Positions 1 to 11,477 of a DNA stretch of 64,000 nt are shown here, piece after piece. A model generated the notes under the pieces. The model saw nothing but the letters and a program-made list of their open reading frames with translations. It searched no databases and was not told where the DNA came from. Position numbers and translations under genes: made by a program. Positions within the stretch are counted from its first letter, which is position 1. The number at the start of each line of letters is the position of its first letter. The DNA lies in the NCBI GenBank assembly GCA_012931725.1, contig CM022945.1, positions 156,322,862 through 156,386,861 of the forward strand, in the 5' to 3' direction. This stretch comes from Litsea cubeba (lineage: Eukaryota; Streptophyta; Magnoliopsida; Laurales; Lauraceae).

Positions 1-1053
1 ACAGTTCTGAATATCTCCTTTGTTCTTGTATATGGGTATAAGAATACTTTTCCTCTATACATTAGGCATCTTCTTGCTCTTTAGCACTACATTAAAAAGT
101 TTTGTCAACCAACTAATACCATCCTCCCCCAAGCACCTCCAGACCTCAATAGGGATACCATCTGGCCCAACCGCTTTCCCATTCTTCATTCTTTTCAATA
201 CTTCTTTAACTTCTTCCCTACTGATTCTCCTATAGAACATATGATTCGCTTCTTCTCTAGAAATGGTAAGCTGCCCCAATTGTATGTCACTACTACTGCT
301 TTCGTTAAATAACTTGTAGAAGTAGCTCTTCCAACGCTCCTTTATCTCCTCCTCCTTTACTAATACCTTTTCATCCTCATCCTTAATGCATTTAACTTGG
401 TTTAAGTCCTTGGTCCGCCGATCTCTAGTTTTAGCAAGCTTAAATATCTCTCTTTCGCCTTCCTTAGTACCAAGTCGCCTATATAGCTCCTCAAATGCCT
501 TTGCCTTGGCCTCACTAACTACCTTTTTGGTTTCTCTTTTTTCTTCTTTATACCTCTCCAAGTTCGCTTCAATTCGAACCTTTTGCCAAGATTTAAAGCA
601 CTCTCTTTTAACTCTTATCTTGTCTTGGACGGCTTCGCTCCACCACCATGCCTCTTTCTGTACCGGAGCACCCCCTTTAGATTCTCCTAAGACTTCTTTC
701 CCTATCCTCCGAATACACTCTGCTACCTTATCCCACATATTATTTGCACTCTCATCTGTCGCCCAAACGTCTTCCTCTAGTACTATTTCCCTTAAAGCTA
801 GTTGCTTACCACCTTTCAGGTTCCACCATTTAGTCCTTGAGCATCTATACAACTTCTTTTTTCTAGTCCACCTTTGTAACTGCACATCTATGATCAACAA
901 CCTATGTTGGGAAGTCAAGCTCTCCCCTGGTATAACCTTACAATCTTTACAAGCTAAACGGTCTCTTTTCCTAGTTAAGAAGAAGTCAATTTGTGTCCTC
1001 GATGAGCCAGACCTAATGAAACACTGGAATAATAAATGAAAAAAAATACTCAT
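1..1053 (-). pseudogene. RTE-class LINE fragment (endonuclease C-terminus to RT N-terminus)
   Basis: Remnant of a non-LTR retrotransposon polyprotein. The first part reads like the C-terminal end of the apurinic-type endonuclease (SGSSRTQIDFFLTRK, then a QHRLLIIDVQ stretch). A charged, lysine-rich linker follows, then the start of the reverse transcriptase (motif NGKAVGPDGIPIEVW). The frame is open for about 330 codons and is broken by a TAG at about position 55 where the family normally has Trp (KMPNV-stop-RKSILIPIYKNKGD). The same frame resumes to the window edge, so the visible break is one nonsense change. The 5' side stops near 1030, so the copy is 5' truncated, as is usual for LINEs. 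RT catalytic motifs, if present, lie left of the window. Family assignment rests on remembered plant RTE proteins. Confidence 0.85.
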
Positions 1054-1369
1054 TCTTAAGTAGATTCAACATAAAGAAATCTAAAGAGGCATCATGAAGA
1101 TCTAGTTGTAGGGAAGGGCCAACATATGAACTTTGTGGATCTTTGATTGTGTTGTCCAATTGATAATGAACTGTGTCCAATTGATCATGAAATCTGTCTA
1201 GTTGACCAAGAGATAGATAGCATATCCATCTAATATCTTGAAGATTGTTTTGCAATATTATTGATGTGCAGCTCTTATCTGCTGACACGGTCTGCCAATC
1301 TCTCCATGTGTTAATGACGTTAAGGAATGGCCCACTGTTGTGTGATAACCACCTGGGACTGACTTGTAG

Positions 1370-1612
1370 TCTTCCTCATCACTCCCCCTCAAGCTGGAGG
1401 GCCCTAGTTGATGCACTCCAAGCTTGTGCCATAATTGATGAAAGAGAATCTTTGAAAGAGGTTTTATAAATGTCGGCAGTTTGATTTGTATAGAACTCAT
1501 AAATTAAGCAACAAGAGCAACCTTTTCTCTCGCAATATGACAGTCTATCTCCATGTGTTTGGTGCGAGCATGCAGTATTGAGTTTACTGTCATAACAAAG
1601 CACTCATGTTGC
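1370..1612 (-). pseudogene. Ty1/copia RNase H C-terminal fossil with polypurine tract
   Basis: In minus-strand translation, pieces in shifting frames resemble the end of copia RNase H: a KHMEIDCHIARE-like piece (seen as QTHGDRLSYCER), an ADIFTKPLS-like piece (TADIYKTS / FIKPLSK) and a HKLG piece. They are followed by a purine tract reading GCTTGAGGGGGAGTG on the minus strand, as expected just before a copia 3' LTR. Several frameshifts show an old copy. The LTR that should follow (towards lower coordinates) is too degraded to bound. Confidence 0.5.
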
Positions 1613-2875
1613 AACAGAAGAGGATAGAAGGCTGATAGAGTTTTATGCCAATGTCTCTTAGAATATAAAACACCCATGTTAATTCAGCTGTTGTAGAGGC
1701 AAGTGCTGAATTTGAAACATGTGATGAACTTGCTTGCTTTTCTTTGGTTTCGGATATAAATGGAGGGAGGCCCTAATGTGAGATCAATCTAAAGGTTGGC
1801 CCATTGAGTTTTTCTCTGAAGATTTAGGTACAATGATTAAAATGGGTGTGTTAGAGCTGATGAATGACTTGGATTTTAAAAAGAATTAGGCCCCACCATG
1901 CATGAAGAAGGGTGCTGTACCATACTATGATGAAGCGGTGCTGCACTGTAGTTCTGCCCAACTGCATGTAGCATATTTGCAATCCAGGGACCCACTTAGA
2001 TGCAACTATGCGAGTATATCAATGCGATGAGAATACATAGAAAGGTCTACACATGCACAATTGGGATCCAAAAAATTAGATCCACCAAATTATCCTAGCC
2101 CTTGATTTATCAACCTTGAATTTTAATGACAATTAACCATAAATTTTCTCAAGTGAAATTCAATCCAACTTTGAGTGAAGGTTCAGTGAGCCAAATTGGG
2201 CCTGAAGTCAAATAATGGGATGAAAAGAGTTTCATTTCCCCAGTTCATGTATATGAGACTTGCACGTAATTTATGGGGTACCCTGGATGCTATTTTGCAG
2301 ATCTAAATGTAGATCCCTTAATCAATCGAGGGCCACACCATCTAATCTTCTCAATGTATAGAAATTACATAAAACTGGTGCAATGACGCATGATTTCATT
2401 TTCCAAATAGCAAACAATGCATCTGAACTTATCAATCCACAAGTTATACACCACTCAGTCTTACAATCGCTTTCTCTTCTGTTTTTGTTTTTTGTTTTTT
2501 CTTTTTTTAACTTCATTCATACAACCTGCATGCAACATATCAAAAAATTCGTTCAATCAAATTTAAAAAGTTTAATGAAATGTGGCAAGGGGAAAACGGG
2601 CGGCAGTTAAAAACGGAGTAATGAAGAAGGCTTAGATTTGACAACCTCTTATTGAATGTCAAATAGTAGCAGAAATGTTTCTTTTTGAAAGGGGTAATTT
2701 GTAAAATTGCACATATATGTATAGAAAGAGATACAACGATGTATTAAATCAACGGACATATATAATGAAGTACTAACCCCGCCCTTTTATTGCCACTCCA
2801 GGCTCTAGTGAATGACAAGGGTTGTGTAGATTGATGGCTGGCAACAACTTTTGTCACTTCTAGTACAAACCAAAA
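1613..2875. other. Non-coding, no feature recognised
   Basis: AT-rich sequence with only short chance frames. No splice-flanked conserved exon, terminal repeat pair or RNA gene could be made out. It is probably old transposon debris. Confidence 0.4.
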
Positions 2876-2877
2876 TC

Positions 2878-3870
2878 ATTGGGACAAGACTTTGATGATA
2901 AAGATGATGTATATACACAAACTTGAATTAAAAAAGGATAGTGATAGAGACCTTCGCGGTACATTTATGTACGGTAGTATATCTATGAGAAGGCCTTTAT
3001 GCAACTTTTTGTCAATAAACATTTGTTGTACCAAACCACAAAATGTGGGGGCCACAGATAAATAAAAGCTTCTAAAAAATGGTGTTAATTTTTTTTTTTC
3101 AAAAGAGCTCATTTGTTTGCAGTCATTTAGCTATATGTAAATTATATACATGCGCAGCCGTTACATATCATCGTGTAAATTTGCCGATCAACTCGAAACA
3201 TTCGTATGAGTTATAGGTTCGAAACCCATCAATGACATTTTTTAAACTTTTGTGGGCCTCAAATTTATAATCCAAGTCATTCGATTCATAATTTGAATCG
3301 TTCAATATTCTCATCTTTCTAGGGCTAAGAAACCCTAGGGTGTTTAATTTCATATTTATATCTTCACAGATTTTGAAAATTCTGTGAAAAAACGTCCAAA
3401 AAATCCAAATCTATAGATTAAATTTTCTATAAAGATTTGTGGCCCTCAATTCATAATTTAAACAGTTCAATATTTTCATCTTAATGATAAGTATTAAGAT
3501 TTTAGTTTCATATCGTAAATCTTTCTAAATTTTCGTAAGTTTGTGAAATAAAAATAAAAAATCTATATACTTCCAAAACCATTGGATGTACTCATTTACT
3601 CATGTAAAAAAATAATGGTGATTTTGATAAACATGTAACATGTTTCACATATGTACATTATGACTTTGTGCCTCCTGAAACCATCATCGTTGGGATAAGA
3701 CTTTGATGATGGTGGTGATGATGTATATACACCAACTTGAACTAAGAAAATGGGAGACTGATAGAGACCTTCACGGTACATTTATGTACAGTAGTATATC
3801 TATGAGAAGGCAGTTTTGCCAAAATATTCTTTTCCCTAGAGCAAAAAGGCCTTTATGCAACTTTTTGTCA
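2878..3870. repeat. Pair of direct repeats of about 130 bp, 0.8 kb apart
   Basis: Positions about 2878-3016 and 3686-3870 share a long string: GGGAYAAGACTTTGATGATG followed by a GATGATGT run, a TATATACAC-AACTTGAA segment, GAGACCTTC-CGGTACATTTA, GTAGTATATCTATGAGAAGG and AGGCCTTTATGCAACTTTTT. The opening resembles the 3' tail of plant RTE LINEs (ending in GATG repeats), but the similarity continues past the tail. The pair is therefore better explained as a local duplication or two copies of one composite. The second copy has an extra insert of about 40 bp before the last shared block. The interval between them is AT-rich and shows nothing recognisable. Confidence 0.7.
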
Positions 3871-3919
3871 TTGCATTGAAAAAATTTTCGTACGGTCACT
3901 AAAAGTCATTGATAAACCA

Positions 3920-3939
3920 CCCCCCCCCCCCCCCCCCCC
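3920..3939. repeat. Poly-C homopolymer (20 nt)
   Basis: An uninterrupted run of C. Such runs are error-prone in assemblies, so the true length is uncertain. Confidence 0.9.
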
Positions 3940-4579
3940 ACACCAAACTATACAATTTTGCCTGCACGTTCTCCGTACTATCCGTATGTTCATGGATGCA
4001 CAAAGTCACAATTTAAGTATTGTGATATCGCAATTCGGAAAAACCCTTTTCATCCTTTTATCCCTCCCTGCTTTGACTTTTCTTCATTTTCACTTGTTGT
4101 AACTCTCTCCCCTAGCCGATTTCACTCTCCTCCTCCCTCACCAACCTATTTGCAAATATGCAAGGCTCCCTGCGTCCGTTCGACGTTGACGAAGCAGCGT
4201 GGTCTCCATTGCCTCTATCGACGAAGGATTTTGGCCCCCATTGTTTCACAGTCTGGCCAAACCCAAGTTTGGTGTTGTTGCAATCGCCCCTTGTAGAACT
4301 TGGTAGTCCTTCTTCCTTCCCTCTTGTAGAGAGATTCCGGTCTTCTCTTCCCTTTACCACTTTCTCTCTCTATTTATCTCTCTTTTTGGGATTAGAAAAT
4401 CTTAAATGCCCATGAACTCTCTCTGACAAAAATCAAGAAAGAATAAGAACTCTAGAACATTAGAGTGCTACATCTCTATTTTCATTGAATTAGAGATGAA
4501 ACCATGTGAAAATTTGAATTAGGTTTGTTGTTTGCAGAATTCGTCCAAGGGGGACCTAGGAGCCAAAAGGCATGGACAG

Positions 4580-6466
4580 AGGAAATTATAAATAGTCAGA
4601 CAGATTGTGCAGAGAGGTGATGTTCAATCACCAAGATAGCCTCTGCAGACAATCTGGTAGATCCCTTTACAAAGTCTTTGAGCAGTAAGTAGACGGGATG
4701 GGCATGAGATGCAATACAGACTGACATTGACCCTAAGTGGGAGATTGTTAGCTTTATGGACTCAATCCACTAGATGATATAATAAATTGATTAATTTCTT
4801 TATTTATCAATATATTCATGCTTTCCTTTCGTGAGGTGAGTGATGTTTTATTATATACTTGCACATAACCAATACGAATAACCTGATAGGTCATGAGATG
4901 AACCATGGTCCATAAGTATACTAGATGCAATGCATGTGTTTGGATGAATCCACATACAAGAGACATGTATAGCAAATCTTATACTTAAATATCTTCACAA
5001 CCAATGATGAGACTGGACATCTCATCTGACAAGGTTGTAGTACTTTAATTATTATGAGATAGTGTGATTTGTCTCGATCATCAGAATGTAAGATTCTGGA
5101 TCACAGTACTGGTACATTGGATGTATTGAAAGATCATGAGAAGCACCTTATGAACACTATCTATACTTTAAGGCCTGCTCTCATAATTTCCTAGCAATAA
5201 GCTCTCAATCCCGAGACATTAATGAACTCAAGTTTCTATCTATTCATTTGCTTTGAGTCACCAATGAGTGAGGCCAACTGTAGGTCAACACCTCGGTGAT
5301 TTGGGTACGTGGTAGTAGGACTGTGGGAACATTCAATGATCAAGATGGAATCTATCTTTAATATCCCCTTGTGCCAATTAATGAATTTATCATTGGTAAG
5401 TGCGCACCCATTCCTATTAAGAATTAATTGGAAAGATACCTATAATCATTATAATTAATTGGGGCTCAAGGATAATAAAATATGGATCTAAGTTTGGAAG
5501 ACAGGTCCAATTGATCCATGGATATTGATGGAGGGGCCTACTTGTGGTCATAGGGAAGTTTAGGGTCTTCTATGTAACAAATTCCTAAGACTGGAGTTCA
5601 ATTGCATTTATATAGTGGAGTTATTTGCAATTGACTGTGGGCCCGGATTACACATGAGATGTGGGGTCGAGAGTCCCAGTTGGAACCAGCTTTCTAAGGA
5701 ATCTCTAGTGGTCCCCACGCTAGCCCAAGTTATTAAAAAAATACAAATTCTAGTTGAGCTCTAAAAGGAAAGTTACTATTTCTATTTGAAGTGAGATTTC
5801 TAATAGTGGTAATAGTAAAGTTACTAATTTTAGTAGAAGTAAGATTTATATTTTAATTAGAAAGGAATTAGAAAGTTACTAATCATATTTGAAGTGAGAC
5901 TTCTAATTATGATATAGTAAGTTGCCAATTCTTAATTGAAGTGAGACTTCTATTTTAATTGGTAAAGAAGAGGTTGCACTTTATACTATAAATAGATGAG
6001 AGAATGGAGGTGAACGCCCATGCTATTCCAATAATAGTGTTGCACGCCCAACCACTTTGCGTGCAAGAGTTGCATGCATGGTTCTTTTCTCTCCCTCTTC
6101 TAGTTCTCCTTGTAGTTCCTCCTTAGAGTTTCTAGTTGCTTTCTCTTGGAGATCACACTAATCTTCTTGAGAAAAGAGAATCTGATACGGGTCATAGCGT
6201 GGAAGATCGAGAGGTCTTAGAGATTCTGATTTGATTAGTGAAAGTGTTTCATCATCAAAGAAAGACGCAACTTCTCCATTAGAGCACAACCGAGCGCCAA
6301 AGGTATAATCTACTTCCTTGTATGTTGTAGATTTATTTGTTGCTTGCTAGTTGTTATTGCTATCTTGTAGATAGATTTATTTACTGATCATGATGGCTGA
6401 GATTGAGGGTATGCATCTTGAATTGGTTTAGTAGCCTTCTGGATAGTAGTTGATCACCGCATCAAG
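4580..6466 (+). mobile_element. Ty1/copia 3' end with long LTR
   Basis: Positions 4600-4690 translate to a decayed copia RNase H end (SADNLVDPFTKSLS). The usual spacer and a polypurine tract AAGTGGGAGAT come next, directly before TGTTAG at 4746, the expected start of a 3' LTR. The LTR contains a TATA-like promoter (CTATAAATAG near 5988) and continues to at least 6.3 kb. The right end is unresolved; a terminal CA near 6466 is one candidate. Nothing in the LTR codes for protein. The matching 5' half of the element is not in the window. Confidence 0.65.
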
Positions 6467-6904
6467 TTGGTCAAAAAGTTTTGAAACATATCATAGAGGC
6501 CCACCTAATTCCAACACAAAGTAGAATAGAGAAACATGATGAGCAGTGGATTATAACATGACTGCTGCCAAAGTAGGTAAAAAAAATAAAAGGACTCATA
6601 AAACTAGCTCTGGACGCATCGTGTATTCTCTGGTTTCTCTTAGACCAACTTGCACCCTCAAGCATCAATTACCATCCTGCTTATGGCCTAGTGTTGCATT
6701 GTTGGTGGAGCTTCACCTGGATAAAGCCCTTGGTAACGTCAATTCTCCTTTGTAGTTTATATAGCTCAAATAAAGCCGAGAAAACTCATTTAGATTTTTT
6801 TTATAGTAGTTATGTTAAAATATATGTAATTTCCTGTATGTCACCACATGCATGGAGCCTGGATCTCCTTAGCCCCTTTACTTTTTTTTCTTGGTACCCC
6901 AGCC

Positions 6905-7045
6905 AAGGAGGCTGTGGAAAGAAATCCCACTTCTTCCCACACAAGTGGGAAGAAAGCCCACACATGTGGGAAGAGGAGGCCACACAAGTGAAAAGGAATC
7001 CCACATGTGTGGGAAAAGGAGCCGACAAGTGTGGAAAGAGTCGCA
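6905..7045. repeat. Short CCCACA..TGTGGG inverted/direct repeat cluster
   Basis: Five or more copies of a CCACACATGTGG / CCACACAAGTG core spaced about 20-35 bp apart, several self-complementary. No coding role is seen. Confidence 0.6.
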
Positions 7046-7247
7046 TGCCCGAGAATGGACGGTAGCTAGGCAACATCCAGGGTTTCATACCAACTAAGCA
7101 ACCCCATGTTGTCAACCCCTGACATAGGAAATAACTGAGTTGTAGTGTTACTCCATAGTATAGCCCACCTATTGAAAATATGAGCTGAGAAGTAAGATGA
7201 ATGCCCATTTTATACAAGTGAGATGGCCCCACTATAAGATTGGACAT

Positions 7248-7955
7248 TGACAAGTTTTAAGGAAATGAATACTTCGTAATAAATTAACCATAAAATTCCT
7301 CAAGGAATGATCTCGATTTATGCAACCTAATAATAACTCAAATCTAAACTACCCCTTATCTCAAGATAAGGAACATTCTCTCTAACAATCCTAACCAATC
7401 CTATATCTCTAAAATGCAACATCCTCCCACTAATCGCATGCTCCTTTCGTAAAAGAATTATGCAAGTGGTAATAAAAAAAAATCAGCACCGGATCATTTC
7501 TTAGCCGGTGACCGTTTTCCGTCTATAGGGTCCACTGTCCACCACTATTGCAAATCACTCTTTTTTTTATCAGATCTGTGCTCATTCTCCTACAAGCGAT
7601 CATCGTGAGACTTAATGAAAATGATGAAGATCACAAGGTCTAGATGATGCATAGACAAGGAAGAATGCTAGATTTTTATTCAGGAAATTTGTTTTGACAG
7701 TGAGATTGTGGCAGAAGAATGTGAGCTAGGAGCATGGCTAACTTGGTTGCAAGATCACTAGTGGGGCCACAGCTCTAATACCACGATAATTTTTTAGGGA
7801 AACGAATACATTGCAATAAATTCACCATTTGATTCATCCAATCATCTCAATTTATACAATCTAATAATAAATCAGATTCAAAAGACTACTTATCTCAAGG
7901 TAAGGAACCCTTACCTCCAACAAATCCTAAATCTTATCTCTCTAAAATGCAACTA
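7248..7955 (-). mobile_element. TRIM-like miniature LTR element
   Basis: Two diverged direct repeats of about 173 bp (7248-7421 and 7784-about 7955) flank about 360 bp without coding potential. Read on the minus strand, the right copy is followed at once by TGGTATTAGAGCT (7783 down to 7771), one base from the initiator-tRNA-Met primer site TGGTATCAGAGC used by many plant copia and TRIM elements. The left copy is preceded by a purine tract AGTGGGAGGA (7431-7422) and starts TGTTGCATTT. It therefore has primer site, polypurine tract and LTRs in the right order but no genes. The LTRs differ at many positions, so insertion is old. A clean target-site duplication was not found. Confidence 0.65.
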
Positions 7956-8290
7956 TCTCTAATAACTATATGATGAATAACATGATTAATGAATATGGCT
8001 CATATTGGATATGATTGTGTTATTATTCATCATATAATCAATTTTACAATAGGGCCAGCGTCCATTGGAGTAAAATATACAGGCATCACATGCACGGCGA
8101 GGATGATCATTTTTAAGCAAATCGGATTTTCAATAGCCAGGACCCACTATAGAGTTCAACTCTTCAACCCAAGGATTGTCCAATAACGGGAGTAAGACGA
8201 AAGAAGAAGAAGAAGAAGAAAAAGAGCTTTTTCCCCATAGCTTATCTTTAGAGATGACTTTTCCCTCCCCCTTCTCAAAAACTCTAATAA

Positions 8291-8299
8291 TTTCCACAT
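8291..8299. repeat. 9-bp target-site duplication (left) of the MULE
   Basis: TTTCCACAT, identical to 12010-12018, directly outside the terminal inverted repeats. Confidence 0.9.
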
Positions 8300-8657
8300 G
8301 AGAGCTTTTAAATACACAGCGATTTGAACCTTTCACACACAGATTTTTTAAAAACTTTTTTAATACATTTATATCCATCCCTGTATGAAAAGACCAAAAA
8401 GGACAATCACATTTTACACCATACTGCTCATATCTCTCTACACACCGTCCCATTTCACTGTCATCATCTTGTTCCTCCCATTCCACCGTCTCATTCATCC
8501 CTTCACTCTCATTCCCTTCTTCTTCCAATTTCATTCTTCCCTTCACATCATCATCTCTCCATTTATCACATTCTGCTCTCCCATCATATCCCACCATTGT
8601 CAGACATTATTTCTTAGTGAAACCTCACTCTCAATATCATTTTTTTTTTTTTGTCTA

Positions 8658-9429
8658 ATGGATGAGCAAACCAACAAGCACAATGCAGTTCTCGAACATA
8701 ATAGCAGTGAAAAGGTGAGTTTTTTGTGTGTGTGTGTTTTTTTTTTTTTTTGGATTTCCGGCATTTTTCGAAGCTTATAAAGCCGTTTTTATTTTTTGTT
8801 TCCGCGAAACGTTCAGACTTTCAGTGCAAAACAAACTGCCAACGTTCAGCCTCTTATAGTTGAACATATCAATTTTGCTCAGCCGTATCTGGCCGAACAA
8901 AAACTTTATATTCAGTCGATAAGGGCCGAACGAAATGATTCTGTTCAGCAAGATAATACCGAATAGTGGTAGTTTATTCTCAATTTCTATAAAATATGTC
9001 CCTCCCTCCTCTCTAATAAATTAATGCTTTAATGTAAGATGTTGAGTCTACACAGTGTAGTCAAGTTCGCTCCGAATGCGTAGTGGACTATAGTCAAGAA
9101 TTTAACTCTGAAGAGGTAAGAAATATAGTTTAATTATAATAAAAATGAACGTTATGAGTTATTATCATCTTATTTAATTCTATTATGCGCAGATACTCAA
9201 CCATCAGGAAACATTAATCACATGGGCTTGTGACGTTGGAAGGAGAAACGGATTTGTTATTGTCATTAAGGTATCAAATGCGAGTGGGATTGGAAAAAGA
9301 CCCAGAGTTATCCTTGCATGTGAACGAAGTGGACACTATAGAGACTCAATGGCCAAGAAAGAAAGTCATACTAAAAAGAAAATTGCCACTTCTGATGTAG
9401 CCACATGTGAGACAATAAAGTTCGAATGA
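8658..9429 (+). CDS. Truncated MULE transposase-like N-terminal protein, 3 exons, 117 aa
   Basis: Proposed exons: 8658-8714 (19 codons, starts ATGGATGAG, donor AAAAG|GTGAGT), 9056-9115 (20 codons, acceptor CACAG, donor GAAGAG|GTAAGA) and 9193-9429 (acceptor GCGCAG, stop TGA). All junctions are phase 0 and the joined frame is open. Exon 3 holds the diagnostic segment ITWACDVGRRNGFVIVIK ... GKRPRVILACERSGHYR, matching the N-terminal FAR1/mudrA-type DNA-binding region of plant MULE transposases. Soon after the Cys-Glu-Arg-Ser-Gly-His motif the similarity is lost, and the frame ends without the second half of the zinc-binding motif, the catalytic DDE domain or the SWIM finger. It is therefore either a decayed transposase start or a short DNA-binding derivative. 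The exon model is inferred from splice signals; exon 3 is much surer than exons 1 and 2. Confidence 0.6.
8844..8964. repeat. Left subterminal array of 33-bp hairpin repeats (4 units)
   Basis: Units of 22 nt at 8844, 8877, 8910 and 8943 each begin GTTCAG, GCTCAG or ATTCAG and end in a near-complement (GAAC or GAAT), giving an imperfect hairpin. Spacing is exactly 33 bp. The same unit recurs five times near the other end of the MULE. Confidence 0.85.
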
Positions 9430-9775
9430 GGCGATCACCTTATTAGCTCATAAACTGATATAGCCACTTGTAGGGCGATCTTAATTTTGTTGTTAATGAT
9501 GTAGCCACCTATATGGTGATGACATGTTGTATTAAACTCATCTTTTTTTAATGGCAATCTTACTTTTCTTGACATTGATGTTCATAACTGTTATGGTGAT
9601 CTTCATTTTGATATACTAGCATCAAAATATAACATCCATGGAAATTTCAATAGGATTAAAACTGTATTAAATTGATTGGTATTCATCATCCAATTATTTA
9701 CAAAATATAATCCACCCATCAAAGTAGATCCACCCTACAAAATACATTCATCTTTCAAAATACTTCAACCCTTCA

Positions 9776-11243
9776 ATTTCTATAACTACCCCTATTGGTT
9801 ATGTGTAAGTAACCGATGTCAAACGGGGGCTCCGAAAGGTACGTTAAACTTTTTCTTATAGAAGCTCCCCGCAACAATCTGCGAATATGATCAATAGAAG
9901 TGTAGAGCATGTATGGGTCCTGAATGCACTCTTCATAACCCCTCTGAATGATTGAATCCGCAATAGTTAGAGCATTCTCATTCCGCTGCATTTAGACATG
10001 TCAAAAGAAAATAAATTAAGAATAATTCATAATATGAAAACAGTGAGAATAATAACAACATATATTATTACCCTGTCAGTGCTCATCATGTCAATCTTCT
10101 CCCGTAATGTCTTCAAGGTTGACTTTGCCTCTCCAGACTCCCTGCGAGGAATCCAACGGTGCGCTCGAGGCTGGCTCTCATAATATTGGAGGTTGGGATT
10201 TGAAATAATATCTTCAAAATGCTCATAAACCCATGTTTCAAGCAATGTCAAATATCCAGCAATTTGACGGACTCCATATCGGCTCACAAATCCTAACTGG
10301 CGATACAAGTATGCCAATGCAGCAGCACCCATGCATATGAGCGGACAATATCCAGGTCCGTCAAAAGTGTAATCGGAACTCGTATTGAACTCTTGTCTGT
10401 AAACAATGTACAGCCTAATAAATACAAAAAGTAAGCTCTGGCTGCACACATGATCATCTCCTCCGGATGTGCATCAGAAACGTTTGAAAATCTACTCCTT
10501 AGCCATTCCATCCTTACTGATTGACCCCGGGCTGAGCCTAGCTCATCATGTGCCTCTTCCAGTTCAACTCCCAGTGCAGACACTAGTATTGATTAAGCAT
10601 CAGCAAATGTCAATCTAGCATTAATTATACAAAACAGACCGGCCTATGACTGGGATCTGAAGAACGGGTGCAACATCATCCAACATAATGGTCATCTCTC
10701 CAAATGGTAAGTGAAATGTGTTTGTCTCAGGCTGCCACCTTTCAACAAAACTTGACACAACACTTTTATTCACATATCAGTAAGATGAGGTCAATAGTGG
10801 AGTCAATCCAGATTTGGCGACCAACTCTTTCAATCTATTATTTTGCACTCCTTCAACATTCAATGCCCACACACCCACTTTTCCACCATGACTCAAGCAC
10901 CTAAGCGGGGGGCGCCCCTGCATTAACATACAGAATATATTGAAAAAATAAATAAATAAATAAAATGAATCTTAATATAACCAATCTGACAAACCTCATC
11001 CTGCCAAATATATGCAGCTATATGTGTACGGAAACTAGACAATAATGAAGTATCTGCCGGACCGCCAAGAATCGGTCCAGTCATCTCTTCTGCAGCACTT
11101 TCATTAAAACCTGCATCCTCATTTCCCTCTTCCATCTGGGTGTCCGGGACATATGGTTCTTCGGGAACATCATTAACTCTTCTAGCAAGACGCCTCCTAT
11201 TAGAAGCTGTCGGTCGAACTCTAGGTCCATCATCCCTATCCAT
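9776..11243 (-). pseudogene. Plant mobile domain (MAIN/MAIL-like) gene inside the MULE, disrupted
   Basis: Transposon-borne relative of the MAIN/MAIL proteins. Exon A (11243-10995) starts MDRDDGPRVRP and ends GGPADTSLLSSFRTHIAAYI..DE at donor GATGAG|GTTTGT. Exon B starts at 10917 after ATGCAG and reads LRCLSHGGKVGVWALNVEGV ... FVERWQPETNTFHLPFGEMT, the classic PMD core. Exon C (about 10590-10060) reads ALGVELEEAHDELGSARGQS ... YLTLLETWVYEHFEDI ... AHRWIPRRE. A further piece lies at 9991-9850 (IQDPYMLYTSIDHIRRLL). Two lesions are visible: an in-frame TGA at 10777-10779 in exon B, and a 1-nt deletion near 10330 in exon C where TGG-GGT-GCT has lost one G. It lies antisense to the mudrA-like ORF. 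It is most likely a non-functional copy, though the coding is otherwise well kept. Confidence 0.8.
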
Positions 11244-11324
11244 ATCTGAAATATAGCGTCAACCATTAAGAACAATAAAATAAACCATTAAGAACAATAA
11301 AATAAACATTTGATACAAATAAAC

Positions 11325-11477
11325 ATTCAGCCTCTTGGGGCTGAATAGTTGGGTTTGTTCAGTCTCTTAGTGTTGAACATAGTGGATTTGTTCAGCCCCA
11401 AGAGGCTGAATGTACTAGGTTTGTTCAGCATCTTAAGGCTGAACAGAGTGGTTCCGTTGAGCCCCGAGAGGCTGAAC
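11325..11477. repeat. Right subterminal array of 33-bp hairpin repeats (5 units)
   Basis: 22-nt imperfect palindromes at 11325, 11357, 11390, 11423 and 11456, period 32-33 bp, consensus GTTCAGCCTCTTGGGGCTGA plus AC/AT. They lie just upstream of the PMD gene start and mirror the left array. Confidence 0.9.

Noticed and set aside
4158..4415. 85-codon plus-strand frame with gene-like composition
   Set aside because: No known motif, no splice evidence, and the opposite strand is equally open; treated as chance.
8844..8964. Regular repeat spacing resembling a CRISPR array
   Set aside because: The repeats are degenerate hairpins inside a eukaryotic DNA transposon; the 11-bp spacers are too short and no cas genes exist.
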